Shown here: positions 23,111 through 36,281 of the stretch, piece after piece
Position numbering within the stretch: the stretch's first letter is position 1
How the letters are laid out: the number at the start of each line of letters is the position of its first letter
Origin: Pyricularia pennisetigena
Lineage: Eukaryota > Ascomycota > Sordariomycetes > Magnaporthales > Pyriculariaceae
Direction of reading: 5' to 3'
Assembly: GCF_004337985.1 (NCBI RefSeq)
Contig: NW_021940920.1
Coordinates: 666,549 to 730,548 of the forward strand
DNA: 64,000 bases
Made by a program: the position numbers and the translations under genes
The notes under the pieces: model-generated
Told to the model about the DNA's origin: nothing
What the model saw: only the letters and a program-made list of their open reading frames with translations
Databases searched by the model: none

Positions 23111-25365
23111 TAGGACAACCCAACATTTACTGCAAGGCTCGTTGGACTTGGTCCGGAAATTTATTTTGTCTGGCTTCCTTGGTCTACCTCAGTCTCCTAC
23201 CTGTCTATGGTATTCTTGAATGACAATAGCTTTACGGCAGCTATTGCTCAATGGTACTCCAAGACCCGTTACACCAGTCACAACAATGTGGAAACTTGTA
23301 TCCGGGAACTCAGCTCAGCACAAGGAACTGACAGTCATGACGGGTTGCATTCACAGTTCCCTCAGTTGTCGTCCATCTTGATTTTGGTCCCCGAAATCCA
23401 CCTCTAGGCGCCATCTGATCGTCCGGTCTACAAAGCCCGGATTAACCGTTCTTTTCTTGTCAGTGTTGACCATCTATCTCACATTTGCTACCTTGTGGCT
23501 TCAGAGTAACCTTTCAAAAGTGACACTCCATGGTTGTTGACACACCCATACGTGTGTGGGAATTACTGACAGCATTTCTGATTAGTGCCTGAGACTTTTA
23601 TTAGATGAGTCGGCCAATGGGCTGACGTGAGGCGGCGGGATGTTGGTGCGAGTTTTTGTTTACGTTATTTTCTTTACCAATCTTTACTGTCATGCATGGA
23701 AATATTTGGGTTATTGTAACTTTATGGTTTGCCGACGGGAGTTTTGATGTATTTTGTAATTGATTTGCTGTGGCATTCTCAACGTCTACCATGTGTCCTG
23801 CCTTACGAAACGTAAAAGTTGCCAAATCAATAATTAGTCTGGATAACAAATCGCCGAAGTGCGCTGACGCAGGGCAATGCAGGTACGACATATGCCAGGC
23901 CTTTAGCAGAGTTCTCACGACTAGGTCTCCTATTTGCCCATATACATGAGGGTAGATGGTGTCTTGCTCTTCAACACCTACGGCGAGTGTGGAAGATGAC
24001 CAACGAAAAAAAAAAAAAAAAAAAAAAAACCTGCAATTTTGGATTTTTCTAGGGGCTCTGGAAATGCTTTTCCGCTGCAGGGCGTTTTTATGCCAAGTCC
24101 GGGTTTTGATTTTTACTAGACTATTAACAATCGTGGGGCTTTTCTGTGTTAAACGGGGTTGTTAGGCTCGGGTCTTTTCAGAGAACCGAGTTTGACACGA
24201 ACTAGTATTGGAATGTTATTGTGACGCTGAATGACTAGCAATAAAACATGTACTATGCAAAAATGTAAGACCATCAAGGTATGCGAGTACCTTGTCAACT
24301 CAAGCCCGTCGATACTCATGGTTTCCCCAGCAAGTCGACCGCGTTTTTTTTTTTTTTTGTTTTATTTTCTTTTTTATTCCTTTTTTTTTTTTTACCTTTC
24401 CCTCCCTCCACTCTTCCCTTACCATCCTCCCGCCTTGGCTGGTGTTGATTTAGGCGGGGATACCACGTGAAACCATTTCAGGGGCATGCTGAAGCTGTAG
24501 TGTAAGCCCAAATCCGGCCCCGAGTCAAACCGTGAACTAGAAGCGATGTGAAATCGAACAATCCGATTTATACGGCAACACTAACGTAAAACAAGAGTCT
24601 GAAGGGGTTTTGATTTGTTGTTTGTTTTGCTTCAGGGGTTGCACCTGTGCCTAAGGCACTAGGGACTACAAGCAGGTTTGTAGGGGCCATGGTGTGAGCT
24701 GGGATCGCTTTTTTTTGCAATGCGATATGCGCACACACCGACTTTCACCACCTAATCCAATAAATGCATGCAGGTTTCGATCTGGTAATCCGAAAAAAAG
24801 TTCTCGAAAACGGGTCCCAAGGGAGAGTAGAGTGATTTTTGCGGGTAGAATATACAGTTATTAAGAAAAAATAAATTTAATCAATCCAATTCATCCGCAA
24901 AGATTTGGACAAGCACGTGGGATTATTCCAATTGACATGGAGTGTAGGTTGTATATCAATCACCAGCAGCAAGTAACCAGGGTATCCGAACAAGGGAGGA
25001 AAAGGTGCACTGCACTTGCCCCGCCATTTTGCGTGCCAAAAAAGACTGACACTAGACCGCTTCACCCCAAATTTTTAGTCTCGCCCCCCCCTCTGTCTAA
25101 TTCTGCCGCTCCCACCAACAACATTCTGCCACCCACCCCTAAACATCATCCACAGCATTGCATTCGACAGTGTCTATATTTCCTTCTGTAGGCTATTAGC
25201 AGCCAGCCGGGGGCTCTGCTTATCGTCCCGACTCAATCAGAAGGGCTCACAGGTCGCCATCTACTAAACCGTCGACTTGAACCGCGATCCCGAACGAGCA
25301 GACACCGCCGCTGTCTGGCCCTTTTTAACCCCCCGCCGCCGCCTCGGTGCTGTCACAAAGACAAG
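23111..25365. other. 2.2-kb intergenic region
   Basis: Possible tail of the broken gene, then the NMD5 promoter. A coding-like frame at 23130-23290 (LVGLGPEIYFVWLPWS) may be more relic sequence. Poly-A at 24006-24030 and T-rich runs at 24344-24395. No intact gene seen. Confidence 0.45.
24006..24030 (+). repeat. poly-A tract, 25 nt
   Basis: Uninterrupted A run in intergenic sequence; similar tracts recur across the window. Confidence 0.9.
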
Positions 25366-28300
25366 ATGGATGCGGCAGCCGTTCGGAACTGCATCGTCGC
25401 AACCCTCGACCCCACTGCCGACGTGAGGAAACAGGGTGAACACGAACTGAAGCAGGTGCGTTTACAGAGAAAAAAAAAGAGAAAAAAAAATACAACATTT
25501 CATCCTCTATATTTGGGACGGGCAACGCGCTTCGCGCCAACCACCATGTGCACACCTTGGCTTCGTCGAGTCCATCAAAACCCGGTTGATTGCCCTCGTC
25601 GCTGACCTAAGTTACAATTGTTCTCGTATCGACAATCTCAGGCCGAACAACAACCAGGATTTATCGACTGCCTCGTTACCATCCTCCAGAGCGAACAACA
25701 GCAAAATGTTCGCTTGGGAAGTACGTCTTGCCCCTCAGTCGCCAGCGCACAAACCGCGGGGCCTAACCTGGCGACAAGAAACATCCCGTACTGACTTGAT
25801 GCTCACCAATCTTTAGCCGTTATCTACCTCAAAAACCGAGTCCACCGCGGCTGGTCGGACGGCGAATCCTCAACTTCCGAGCCTGCGATAAACGAAGACG
25901 AGAAGACACGCTTCAAAGAAAACCTGCTCCCCCTCCTCGCCTCGTCGCAGGGTGTGATCCGACAGAACCTCATCCCCATCCTCCAAAGAATCCTCCACTG
26001 GGATTTTCCGCAAAAATGGCCCGCCTTTATGGACTACACGGTGGAGCTGCTTGGAACGAACGACAAAGACAGGGTGCTAGCTGGTCTGCAGTGCCTGCTC
26101 GCCATCTGCCGTGCTTATAGGTTCAAGCCAAACGACGACGAGAACAAAGCCCAGCTGCAGAAGATTATCGAGGGCAGCTTCCCAAGACTTTTGGAAATAT
26201 GCAGGGAACTTGTTGTACAGGAGAGCGACGATGCCGGCGAGATGCTCCATATTGCGCTCAAGGCCTTCAAGCACGCAACCTTCGTACGTATATTCAACTG
26301 CATCTTTGAGGACCGTACATCGCGGACGACATTGCATCTTTGGGCCGCCTGCAACATTACTGACGTAAATTTTGTGTCCTTTGCAGCTTGAACTACACGG
26401 TATTCTACTTCAGCAAGAGACAAATATGGCCTGGTGTGACATCTTCTTAAGGACCGTCTCGAGGGCGGTACCCGCTTCGGCCATGGCTGAGGAGAGCCCT
26501 GAGCGGGAAAAGCACCACTGGTGGAAGGCAAAGAAGTGGGGATACTACAACCTGAACCGTCTTTACCAAAGGTGAAACCCCTATCCCCAAGGCCCAGATA
26601 TATGGCTGGAGATGTGCGATGCTAACTTCAGGATAGGCATGGTAACCCGGAGGCCTTTCCCAAAGATGCTACCGCCCAATTGGATTTCGCAAAGTACTTC
26701 TCCAGCACCGTTGCGCCCGCTATTCTCAAGCACTATCTTGTCGAGATTGAGAAATGGGTCGCCAAAACGACCTGGCTCAGTCGACCATGTTTGTCGTACA
26801 TCATCGTATTTTTGGATGAGTGCATTAAACCAAAGGAGATGTGGACACATCTCAAGCCTGACCTCAACAACCTCATCCAGCACTTTATATTCCCAGTCAT
26901 GTGTTTGTCCGAGGACGATGTCAATGACTTTGAGGATCAGCCCGAGGAGTACCTTCATCGGAAATTGAACTTCTATGAAGAAGTTAGCGCCCCTGATGTC
27001 TCTGCAACCAACTTCCTCGTCAACCTCACAAAGTCTCGCAGAAAGCAGACCTTCGAGGTTCTTCAGTTCATCAACAACGTCGTTAACGAATACGAGAGTG
27101 CAGCACCCGAAAGCAAAAACCATATTGCCAAGGAGGGTGCGTTGCGCATGATAGGAACCTTGGCCCCTGTCTTACTGAGCAAGAAAAGCCCAATCGCCGA
27201 CCAGGTCGAATACTTCCTTGTTCGCTACGTCTTTCCCGACTTCACGAGCACTCAAGGTGTGCTCCGTGCCCGTGCTTGCGATACCATTGAGAAGTTTGAG
27301 GCACTTGACTTCAAAGACCAAAACAACCTCCTCACTATTTACCGCAACATCCTCCAGTGCATGGCCGATCCCGATCTTCCCGTCCGTGTGACGGCGGCAC
27401 TTGCTCTGCAACCTCTGATAAGACACGACATCATCCGCAGGAGCATGCAGGAGAGCATCCCCACAATCATGCAGCAACTGCTCAAATTAGCCAACGAGGC
27501 TGATATTGATGCACTGGCGAACGTAATGGAGGACTTTGTGGAGGTCTTTGCCAAGGAGCTCACGCCATTTGCGGTTGCTCTCAGCCAGCAGCTTAGCCAC
27601 ACCTACTTGCGGATAGTTCGCGAGCTCCTGGACAAGAACGGCGGACGTGATGGCGAGGATGACTATGCTGACTTCCTCGACGATAAGAGCATAACGGCCT
27701 TGGGTGTCTTGCAAACGATCGGCACGCTGATCCTTACCCTCGAAAGCACCCCTGAGGTTCTTCAGGCCATCGAAACAGTGCTGATGCCTGTTATAGAAAT
27801 CACATTAGAGAACAAGCTCTACGGTAAGCAGACAGGACGAAACTCAGACTTTTGACAGCACGATATTTTCCAATGTTTTAAAAACTTGCTGACAATCCGT
27901 AAAGATCTGTACAACGAGGTATTCGAGATTATTGACAGCTGCACATTTGCCGCGAAAAACATTTCACCTATCATGTGGAAAGCTTTCGAGCTCATTCACC
28001 AGACATTCAAGTCTGGCGCCGAGCTTTACCTTGAGGACATGCTCCCCGCACTGGACAACTATGTTCAGTATGGCGCCCCTCATCTTGTGCAAAACCCACA
28101 GTATAGTCACGCTCTGTTCGACATGGTCAAGACCATGTTTGAGGAGCCCAAGGTGGGGAACGTCGACAGGATTTGCGCATGCAAGCTTGGGGAGGCCATG
28201 ATGCTTAGTCTCCGCGGATCGATCGACAACTACATTGAGGGTTTTGTGACAATGGCGATGAACATTATCACATCCCAGGACCTCAAGATCAAGTCCGTCA

Positions 28301-29212
28301 AGATTCACCTGATGGAGATGGTGATCAACGCCATCTACTACAATCCCCTTCTCACACTGCAGGTCCTGGAGTCCAACCAGTGGACCAACAAATTCTTTAG
28401 CCTGTGGTTCAGCAGTATGGACCTGTTCACTCGGGTACACGACAAGAGGTTATGCATCGTTGCCATATCTGCCTTGCTTAGCATCAACCCAGAGCAGATC
28501 CCGGCAAGCGTCTCCACAGGGTGGCCTCGTCTGCTCCAAGGCATCACTGTTCTTTTCAGGACCCTGCCGAACGCCGAAAAGAACCGTGCCGAGGCTATGA
28601 AGGATGACTTCACTCTCGATCCTGGGAGCTACGACTACGAGGACGACGATGAGTGGGACGAGGACGATGCCAACTGGAACGCTGACGGAGACCAAGAAGA
28701 GGAGCCATCCGACGTCAAAGATGAGAGCACAGCTTATATCGAGTTCCTGAACGAAGAGGTACGATCTCCACCCCGCCCATGCACGTCATAACGACTGGAC
28801 TGAGTAGGACTAACACCACCACAGGCACAGAAGTTCAGCAATTTGGACCAGGGAGGTTTCGAGTCTGACGATGATCTTGGAGAGCAGAGCCTACTCCTCG
28901 AGACACCGTTGGAGAAGGTGGAGCCATATGGCATTTTCAGAACAGTCCTTTTACGTAAGTTAGACGCTTGCAAAGCTTAACGCTGTTGTCGCAGAATGCG
29001 TCCCAAATATGCTGGTTTGTGCTGACTTTGAATTGGGTGCAGGCTTGCAACAAGAACAGCCACAATTCTATCAGTCTCTAGCAGGACACTTGATGGAGGA
29101 CGACCGAAATATGTTGCAGACGGTGGTACAACAGGCTGAGCAAATCATGATGGTCGCTCAGCAGCAACAACAGGCAATGGCACAGGGCACTGTCAATGGT
29201 GGCGCCAGCTAA
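25366..29212 (+). CDS. NMD5: Importin-7/8-type karyopherin beta (Nmd5/Sxm1 family)
   Basis: Nuclear import receptor of the importin-beta superfamily; in yeast the relatives Nmd5 and Sxm1 carry cargo such as TFIIS, Hog1 and ribosomal proteins. Eight exons: 25366-25455, 25642-25720, 25817-26283, 26387-26571, 26637-27823, 27905-28758, 28825-28954, 29043-29212. All phases agree, giving 1053 residues, typical for importin-7/8. The N-terminal importin-beta block is recognisable across the first introns (HELKQAEQQPGFIDCLVTIL and VIYLKNRVHRGWSDG), followed by HILHWDFPQKWP-like and AWCDIFLRTV HEAT-repeat segments. An acidic loop (about 910-935, DYEDDDEWDEDDANW) sits where importin-7/8 proteins have one. 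The C-terminus is Gln-rich. For the last intron I chose the acceptor GGTGCAG with a GCTGAC branch; a nearer CGCAG would leave a 40-nt intron and add 16 in-frame residues. Confidence 0.95.
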
Positions 29213-30245
29213 ACGGGTGTGAACATTGAGACGAATGCCTGAAGTACGCGGCACTGCGTTTTCCTGGGCTGGAAAATTCTTATTGCTATGGCTTGACTTG
29301 GTTCTTTTCCAAGGTACAAAACCAAGTCAAGACTCATGAGTTTGTTCAATGTCGTTGAATGACTGCATGTTCAAAAGACTGATGAGGGAGCATGAGCTTG
29401 GAGACGGCACACATGAAGCCCGTTTCCGCTGGTATGGATTATGATGGAAATATGGACTTGGCTTCACCGTAGTTGTTGGATTAATCGCCTTGGAAGAGAT
29501 GGAAAAGTTGATTTGGCAAGTATGGCGCTTTTGATTGCTGGAGCTGAGCAGACAGGAATAGCGATTGGGAGCATGGAAGGTAAATAAAGAGAGGACTAAG
29601 TACCATGAGGACGATTGGGGCAGAAGCAAGTTTGGGGTGGAGGAATAGATACCTTACGTAGAACGATTTTGTGGCTGCACAGAATTTCTGTCTCGATTAT
29701 TATCTTGGTCTTGGATTGCATAAATGAAGGGCTTGGACCAAGAGGCCGTGGCATATGGTTTGTGATTAGAGACATAACATAGGTGCGAATTAAGCGTTTT
29801 TGCTGCCGACTTGGAACTGTGGAAATGTGACGATGAAATTTGTTTGGCTGGCAACGAATTCGGTTCTAGATAGGCCGCGCGCACTTGGATCTTTCTAACA
29901 GACCACTCAAAATTGGAAAAGACCAAACCCCAACCGGCCGACTGTGACCGGAAAGAATCATTGCCGCTATGTCGACCTGCCCCACGGCAGCGTCTCGGGA
30001 GCTCCCGGGTGGTTGGTGTGAACTTGGGTCACAAGGAGCGCCAACGGCGGTGAGGATGTAAACTTTGTTTGATTTATTGCCTTTCTGCAGCTTACACACG
30101 GACACTCAACCGCCCGCGCGGGGAAGGTATGCACAGAGGCAGGGCTTGGTTGGCTACTGGAGCATTTCAGCGCATGAAAGTTAGATTTAGGCCCCAGGGC
30201 AGTGGGCACGACCAAGGCCAAACCGGCTCTGGCTTGTAACCTTTG

Positions 30246-30271
30246 TTTTTTTTTTTTTTTTTTTTTTTTTT
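30246..30271 (+). repeat. poly-T tract, 26 nt
   Basis: Uninterrupted T run in intergenic DNA. Confidence 0.9.
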
Positions 30272-31795
30272 CTTCCCGTGGCGCAAGCAAGATGAGGGGT
30301 TCTGGGTTTGGTGTTTTGTGGAGCCGAGACGTGGGAGGCTCTGCGTGGAGAATTTGATGATGATAACCCGTCGGTAACTTGTGCTGGGCAGTCTCGCTAG
30401 GGATGGTAAACGACCCTGTTTATTTTGTTTTTTTCATTTATGACTATCGTTATTATTAATATTAATACTATTATTATTTTCTTGGTTCATTCTCTACGTC
30501 TGTCTTTTTACTCTTTGCGTGACCGACATTCGGCCATGAATAGAAATAGATGCACGGTCCAAATCCGACGGATTATGTTAATCCATTGCCTGGCTCATTT
30601 TGCTGTTAAACTTCAGAGCATGACATTAATACCGTAATATCAATGCTAGGAAGCCAAATCTTGACAGGGACATCTTTGTGAAAATGCCAATTTCTGGGGG
30701 TCTAGACCACAGTCGGTTAACAAAAGGGCACGAGGGCAAAATTTTAGACGTGCCGAGGCACCTCAGGATCCCATGCCACGATGGGCAGGGCTCCAGTCAG
30801 ACATTACAAACAATTTTCACAAGCAAAAAAAAAAAGAAAAAAAAAAATAAGAGAGAGAATTGCGTCCTGCATCATCCGATCGTGTGTGAGAGGCATAAGA
30901 CTTGAACCGAACGCATTTGGCAATGGTTAAGATTTAAATGCGAATCAAAATAATAAAAAGGAAGAAAGAAGAGAAAAGGAAAACAACAATTGTCCAAGCA
31001 TTTGAGCCAAGAGGACCCTGCACATAATGGATAAATCCCTATTGGCTGGCTAAAGATATTTATTGTGTTACTAACAAGTCACAGGTGGCACGTGCTTTCG
31101 GGCAGTTGAGATTGGAGAATTTGGGGCGCCCCCCCACAAACAGGAAGCGGCAGAGTATTTTGGGGTTGGGATTACTGTTCACGTACGTAATACCAATCCA
31201 GCTGCCTGCAATTTCCCCATTCACCTACCATTTTCGCGATGCACACATGACCCGACAGAGCGCTTGGAGAGCTTGATGAAATGCTGTTTTGGGCAATTTG
31301 ACTGGTGGATGAGGGGCTGCGTTACTATGCTTCAAAAAAGAAACGATAGATGCATCTTGGCGTGGGGAAAAAGATCGATTTGTGCTTGCTTACGGGACTG
31401 TTCCGTAACTTAGCTTGGTCGCACCGACGGGAGAGTCGGGCAAAAGAGCCGTGGACGTTGCATCAAGGCCCTGATGCCATGGGATTTGATGGTTGGACGG
31501 GGCAGACAGCTCATCCGTTGATGGTGGTGGCTCACGTCCCCAGTCGTTTTCTGGAGGATGGCTGCCTCATTGTCACGCAGAAAATGGGGTCGCTGACAGA
31601 CGGGAGCTTGTGGTCAATAGAATACCCTAATTACTTTAGCCTCTTGGTCGGCTCGATTAGAACCTAAAATGTACGTTTTTAGTCACTGGTAAGCTAAGAA
31701 TACCTTTTTCTAGGCACTTCACCTAGTTCAAGGTACAATACACTTCCAGCGCCAAGCCGCTTTCGCGGACCGTTCCAGTCAAGCCATTACCAAGA

Positions 31796-31823
31796 AGGAG
31801 GAGGAGGAGGAGGAGGAGGAGGA
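31796..31823 (+). repeat. (GGA)n microsatellite
   Basis: About nine GGA units in tandem, in non-coding sequence. Confidence 0.9.
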
Positions 31824-33192
31824 AAGAAGTGGAGAGCAGTTTTCTTTCCCCTGTAGAGTTTTTCGCATAAAAAAAAAACGGTCCGGTGCTTTTGCAAGGC
31901 CCAAGACGAGTGCAACGTCTTGCACGAAAACTGTTGCTTTTCTTTGCAACAAAGAGCCAAAAGAACCAACGACCTGTCATGCAGTATTTCCTTCCCGTCT
32001 GTTTCGGACAGGGCCTGGCAGGTTTGACACGTACTTTGGGCACAAGTGCGTCTGGGCAATAATTAGCATAGCAAGTAAAGGGTTGTGGGTGTGCCTGGAT
32101 GGACAGGGGCACAGCAGGCAGATTTGGCAGGATCACCGCTTGTACTGCTTGATAATTACTCCGAGAAAGAAACTGATTGTTGTATTGTGTGTTGTTCCCT
32201 CCACTACCACCATCTCGGAGTCCCCTCCCCCGCCGATCAACTCCTCCTCGTGCCTGGATAAAAATTACTACCCAAATTAGAAGTCGCCTGAGGACCCTGG
32301 ATTTTCCCTGGTCTTGCAGCATAATTGAGATCCGTCTGTTGTTTTCCCTTTTTTTTTTTTTTTCTCTCTCTCTCTCTTACTCTTTTGTCTCCCCCCTTTT
32401 CCCCCTCAAACCAGACTGGTTTCGCTCACTCACCACCATCAGAACAGAGCCAATTGAATTGGCAGTATTTCATCTTCAGCTTAGGTTGTACCTTGTGCAG
32501 CTGACGTGGACCCTACTGTATGGCACTGTCTGAGTGTGTGTGCTCCAATTCGGCCTCCACTGTTTTTCACCCCCATCTTTGTCTGGTCGCAAGACACGTA
32601 TCTACTGCATACAAATGAAGCAAACAACAACGACCAAAACACAATATTCACCAAACGCCACTCGTTGTGCTGGCCTTAGGTCTCACCGTCGCGTATTGTT
32701 ATCTGTTATTCACATTTCAGATCCACTGCTTCTATAGCATCCAGGTCCAGTCTCGGAGCAAACCAGCCTAGCCTAGCGTTTCTGATTTCTTTTTCTTTTC
32801 GTTTACCAAGTAAACTTTTGCCCTGACCGCCACCACAACAACCAGACCCTCTTAGTCCACATTGACACCTGGACCGGTCGGTGGCGTCAGCAGGTACCCT
32901 TGCGATCCGGCACTTCCATCCGTGCATCGCGCACTTCATTTGCACATTCCTCCTTCCATAAGGAGATTGATTGGATTTGGAACGCGACTAAAAGAGCGAC
33001 GTAACGCGGAAGCGGCACGATAGAGAGAAACAAACCCCTTTCCCACCGAATCTAAGTGGGTCTGGTACTTGGAGAAGTCCAGTCCTCTTTAAGTTGGAGA
33101 TTGGACAGACACAACAATAACACAAAGACACACACTCAGGCGTCTGTCCAGAAAACTTAATTCTTGGAACACACCTTTCCCATCATCACCAA

Positions 33193-33223
33193 ACACCACC
33201 ACCCACCACCACCCACCACCACC
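33193..33223 (+). repeat. CACCACC tandem repeat
   Basis: Imperfect tandem array of the unit CACCACCC/A, upstream of the coiled-coil gene. Confidence 0.8.
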
Positions 33224-34370
33224 CTTAAGTTGGAAACCCACTGCTGGCCCGATCAAAAAAGGGGGGGGATGTTTGGATGCTCTAGCTTCAATCTATACCC
33301 ATGGATGTATTGGTTTCCAGCTGAAAGAGGTTGAACTTGTACGCCATCAAGTTGCCGTCTCCCAACTCTACTCAACCAAAACCAAGAAAAAAAAAACGTA
33401 GCTGAGTTCCTTCTGCGCCACCCAAAGCAAGTCAGACCAGCCAGTTGTGGGTGAGTGAGCGTACAGTACAGTGCCTTTTGTTTCTGACTTGCCCCTTTTC
33501 TGTTGCTTTGCTTTTTCTATTTTCTCAAACAGACTTGTCAGCACCGTTTTGTTTTACTCCGTACTGTACTCACATGTGCGCACATCTTCCTTCACACATT
33601 CTGATCGGTACCTTGTACAACATGGTCCAACCACGCAAACTGTCGCGTGTGCTAATTCTAACTATAAAGGCAGAACGGACCGGCGCTGTGTCATCCCAGC
33701 TTTCCCATTCGCTGTACGAATCACTACTGGTTTTCTCTGCGCGAAACGACCGAAACTTTGAAAGGTGCATCCCGCTGCCCGACTCCACTTTTTCTTCTCG
33801 ACAATCAACCGAACCCAAACCAAACCAGGCCAAAGAAAGAACGCAGACGTCACTGGTGGCCCACTCGCCCGCGCCTTGCTGCTGCTTGGGGGCACGCTCC
33901 GCACCATTGAGTCAGGCACAAGAACACAAGAACGCACTTAATCTTAGTCCTCGAGCTGCAGCCCGATTCAGTCCGACATCTGCCGGTAGGGACAGGCAGA
34001 CCCACGGCCAACTTGATCTCGCTCGACCTGACCCAAGTCTAAAAGGGACCACCTGCAGTTTGTCCAGGGACAGAAAATACGCAGTAAAGGTCATCAGGAG
34101 CTACCTCTGGACCTCATTACCTTAGACTAGTACAGACAACATTTTCGTAACTCGCCCCCGACCGATCCAAAGACCCCAAAGGACGCCCCAAACCTTTTTG
34201 CCCTCCCGCCTGTGCGTCTCGACTTCTTTTTCTTCTGCTCGCCCCTCCCTCCCTCGGGTTTCGACAGCATAAATCACTTGCCTCGGCCTTGTCACCGGTC
34301 CTCCTCTTCTGGATCAGAATAACGGCTTATCAGCTCATGTGCCACACCAGCGACAGTGCAGCCGAACAAC

Positions 34371-36281
34371 ATGGCGAGGCTAGCCTCGTCCGACTCTTTC
34401 CTACCTTCGGGTGCACACGACATGCATCATTTCTCCCTCTCACAGGGAGGTGACACTTCTGTCATCTCTCCTCTGTCCCTTCCAAGGAATGCGACACATT
34501 ACTTTGAGCCCCAAGGCCGCCCTGCACTTCCGACCAGCAACTCGTACCGTGCAAGGGGTAGACAATCGAATCATTTCTTCTCTCCCAGGCTAGCTCCGAC
34601 TTCCACGCAGATGAGCCACCAACTTTACTTGCAGCAGCGCAAGCAGAAACAGACGCAGCATCGATCGGCCAGTCTGTCGCCAACATTCAGAGGCACTTCG
34701 GTCCCGACAGTCAGTGAACTTATTGGGACATCGCGTGCCCTCTTAACCAATTCAGTACCTACCTGCGACACCATGTTGTCGCCACCGCACTCAGTACCAC
34801 CATCACTTTCGAGTTCTATACCAACATCAGCACATTCGTATGGAATGCAGTCCCGCGCGGCTTCGGCTGATTCCACTGCATCGGCGAGCAACCTGTATGC
34901 ACAGAGGATAGCAATACTCGAGAAGCAGAATGCAGCAATTCGTCAGGCTTGGGAGAACGAACGGAAGTATTTGGAAGCCAATCGGGCGCGTGCCGAGGAG
35001 GTTTACCAAGAAGAGCGCACCATTTGGGAGGCTGAACGGGCCATTCTGTTGGAAGAGATTGCCCTCCTTAGGCTAGAGGTTACACGAGCACGCATCTCTG
35101 GAATACCTGAGTGTGATGAGGATGTCATTGGCCTTAGAGGTGGTGGCGACAGCTGTGGACACCCGGCTGGCTCAGACAGTGTGCCGGTGTCGTCGGGGTC
35201 GTCGGAACAAGAACAGGCCTTGACTCAGGCGACGTCATGTCATTCAAAGGCCTCCCAGGTTCTGGCTCGGCTGGCAACCGGTGCGTCTGGCCCTAGCCCG
35301 CCACTAGAGGCACGAATCAGTCCTTCGCAGCAATTCCAGCCGCGATCACATGTCAACAGTCCTCCCCAGGAGCCTTTGGATGCAGCACCCTTGCACGAAT
35401 CCAGGGAGGGGACCCCTGTGCCTACCATCGATGTCCAGATTATCCATCCCGACCTCGAAGGCATCCCTATCAAGAAGACTGCGGTCGAGAGGTCGACCTT
35501 TACAGATACCGAAACTAGCCGTACTACGTCCAAGTCCGGCTCAGCCAGATCCTCCCCCCCTCTCCCGAGCTCTAGCCCCGACGGAGCAAGGAGTAGGCCA
35601 CAAGAGAAGGACATATTGAAGGTCCTAGCAGCGCCGGCGCCCCAGCGTCTTGTCATTAATGCAGGACACACGCCAAATCACTCACTATCCATTCTCCCCT
35701 CGGCAGCAACAACTGCAGCACATACCACCGCCAGTAGCTCAGGTGAGGTGACACCTACCACCACAGCGCCCGACGGTTGCCTCAGCCGCGGAAGTGCCGG
35801 CAAGAGCAAGCAAGTCGATGAGTCCTCAGATTCGACCATCACTGTTGGAGCAGATGCGGCCGGTGTTGAGCCAAGTGATATGGGTTCCTTGACGCCACCT
35901 GAGGGCGATCAACCTCTAAAGGGATTTCTTGGTATTCGTAACCAGCCTGCTCATGACGAGATCTTTTTCCGTAAGCTGGACAGGAAGCTCGAGGCCATTA
36001 AGAGCGAGGGCGATGTCGTGCCCACTGTTCTCAAGAACGCCGATGAATCCTTAGATGGTGCCAATCCTCTCGTTGAGACGGCCACGGGTGCTGATATCGT
36101 CAACAACGGTCAAGTCGGTTCTGAGCAGCAACCGGAAGCCTCCGGCCAGGGATCCCAATCATGCAGTGGAAGCGATACCGAGGAGCTGAACTTGGAAATT
36201 CCACTCAAGTTCAAGAAGTCCAACAACTTTGGCGCTCCGTTAGGATATGGGTTCTCTGTCGGCTCCGCGCAGGCACACTAG
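34371..36281 (+). CDS. Ser-rich coiled-coil protein of unknown function
   Basis: Single exon of 636 residues from ATG 34371 (MARLASSDSFLPSGA); the frame is open a little further upstream but has no earlier ATG. Residues 1-170 are Ser/Thr/Pro-rich and disordered, with low-complexity Gln. Residues about 175-241 form a clear coiled coil rich in Glu, Arg and Leu (YAQRIAILEKQNAAIRQAWE through EEIALLRLEVTRAR). The rest is acidic and Ser/Pro-rich until a conserved-looking end, LKFKKSNNFGAPLGYGF. No catalytic motif was seen. The stop is TAG, and the same frame stays open for another 115 codons containing a second copy of NNFGAPLG, so this annotated end may not be the biological one. I do not recognise the family. 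Confidence 0.8.
   Translation: MARLASSDSFLPSGAHDMHHFSLSQGGDTSVISPLSLPRNATHYFEPQGRPALPTSNSYRARGRQSNHFFSPRLAPTSTQMSHQLYLQQRKQKQTQHRSASLSPTFRGTSVPTVSELIGTSRALLTNSVPTCDTMLSPPHSVPPSLSSSIPTSAHSYGMQSRAASADSTASASNLYAQRIAILEKQNAAIRQAWENERKYLEANRARAEEVYQEERTIWEAERAILLEEIALLRLEVTRARISGIPECDEDVIGLRGGGDSCGHPAGSDSVPVSSGSSEQEQALTQATSCHSKASQVLARLATGASGPSPPLEARISPSQQFQPRSHVNSPPQEPLDAAPLHESREGTPVPTIDVQIIHPDLEGIPIKKTAVERSTFTDTETSRTTSKSGSARSSPPLPSSSPDGARSRPQEKDILKVLAAPAPQRLVINAGHTPNHSLSILPSAATTAAHTTASSSGEVTPTTTAPDGCLSRGSAGKSKQVDESSDSTITVGADAAGVEPSDMGSLTPPEGDQPLKGFLGIRNQPAHDEIFFRKLDRKLEAIKSEGDVVPTVLKNADESLDGANPLVETATGADIVNNGQVGSEQQPEASGQGSQSCSGSDTEELNLEIPLKFKKSNNFGAPLGYGFSVGSAQAH

Larger units (their letters stand above)
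29213..34370. other. 5.2-kb intergenic region and probable long leader
   Basis: No gene supported. It contains homopolymers and simple repeats listed separately, C/T-rich blocks at 32340-32410 and a pyrimidine-rich stretch just before 34371 (34190-34270). A long non-ATG open frame at 33445-34125 has no family resemblance and is more likely part of a long 5' leader of the coiled-coil gene. Confidence 0.5.

Noticed and set aside
33445..34125. 226-codon frame upstream of the coiled-coil gene
   Set aside because: Starts at TTG rather than ATG, no conserved motif, lies in a probable leader or promoter.
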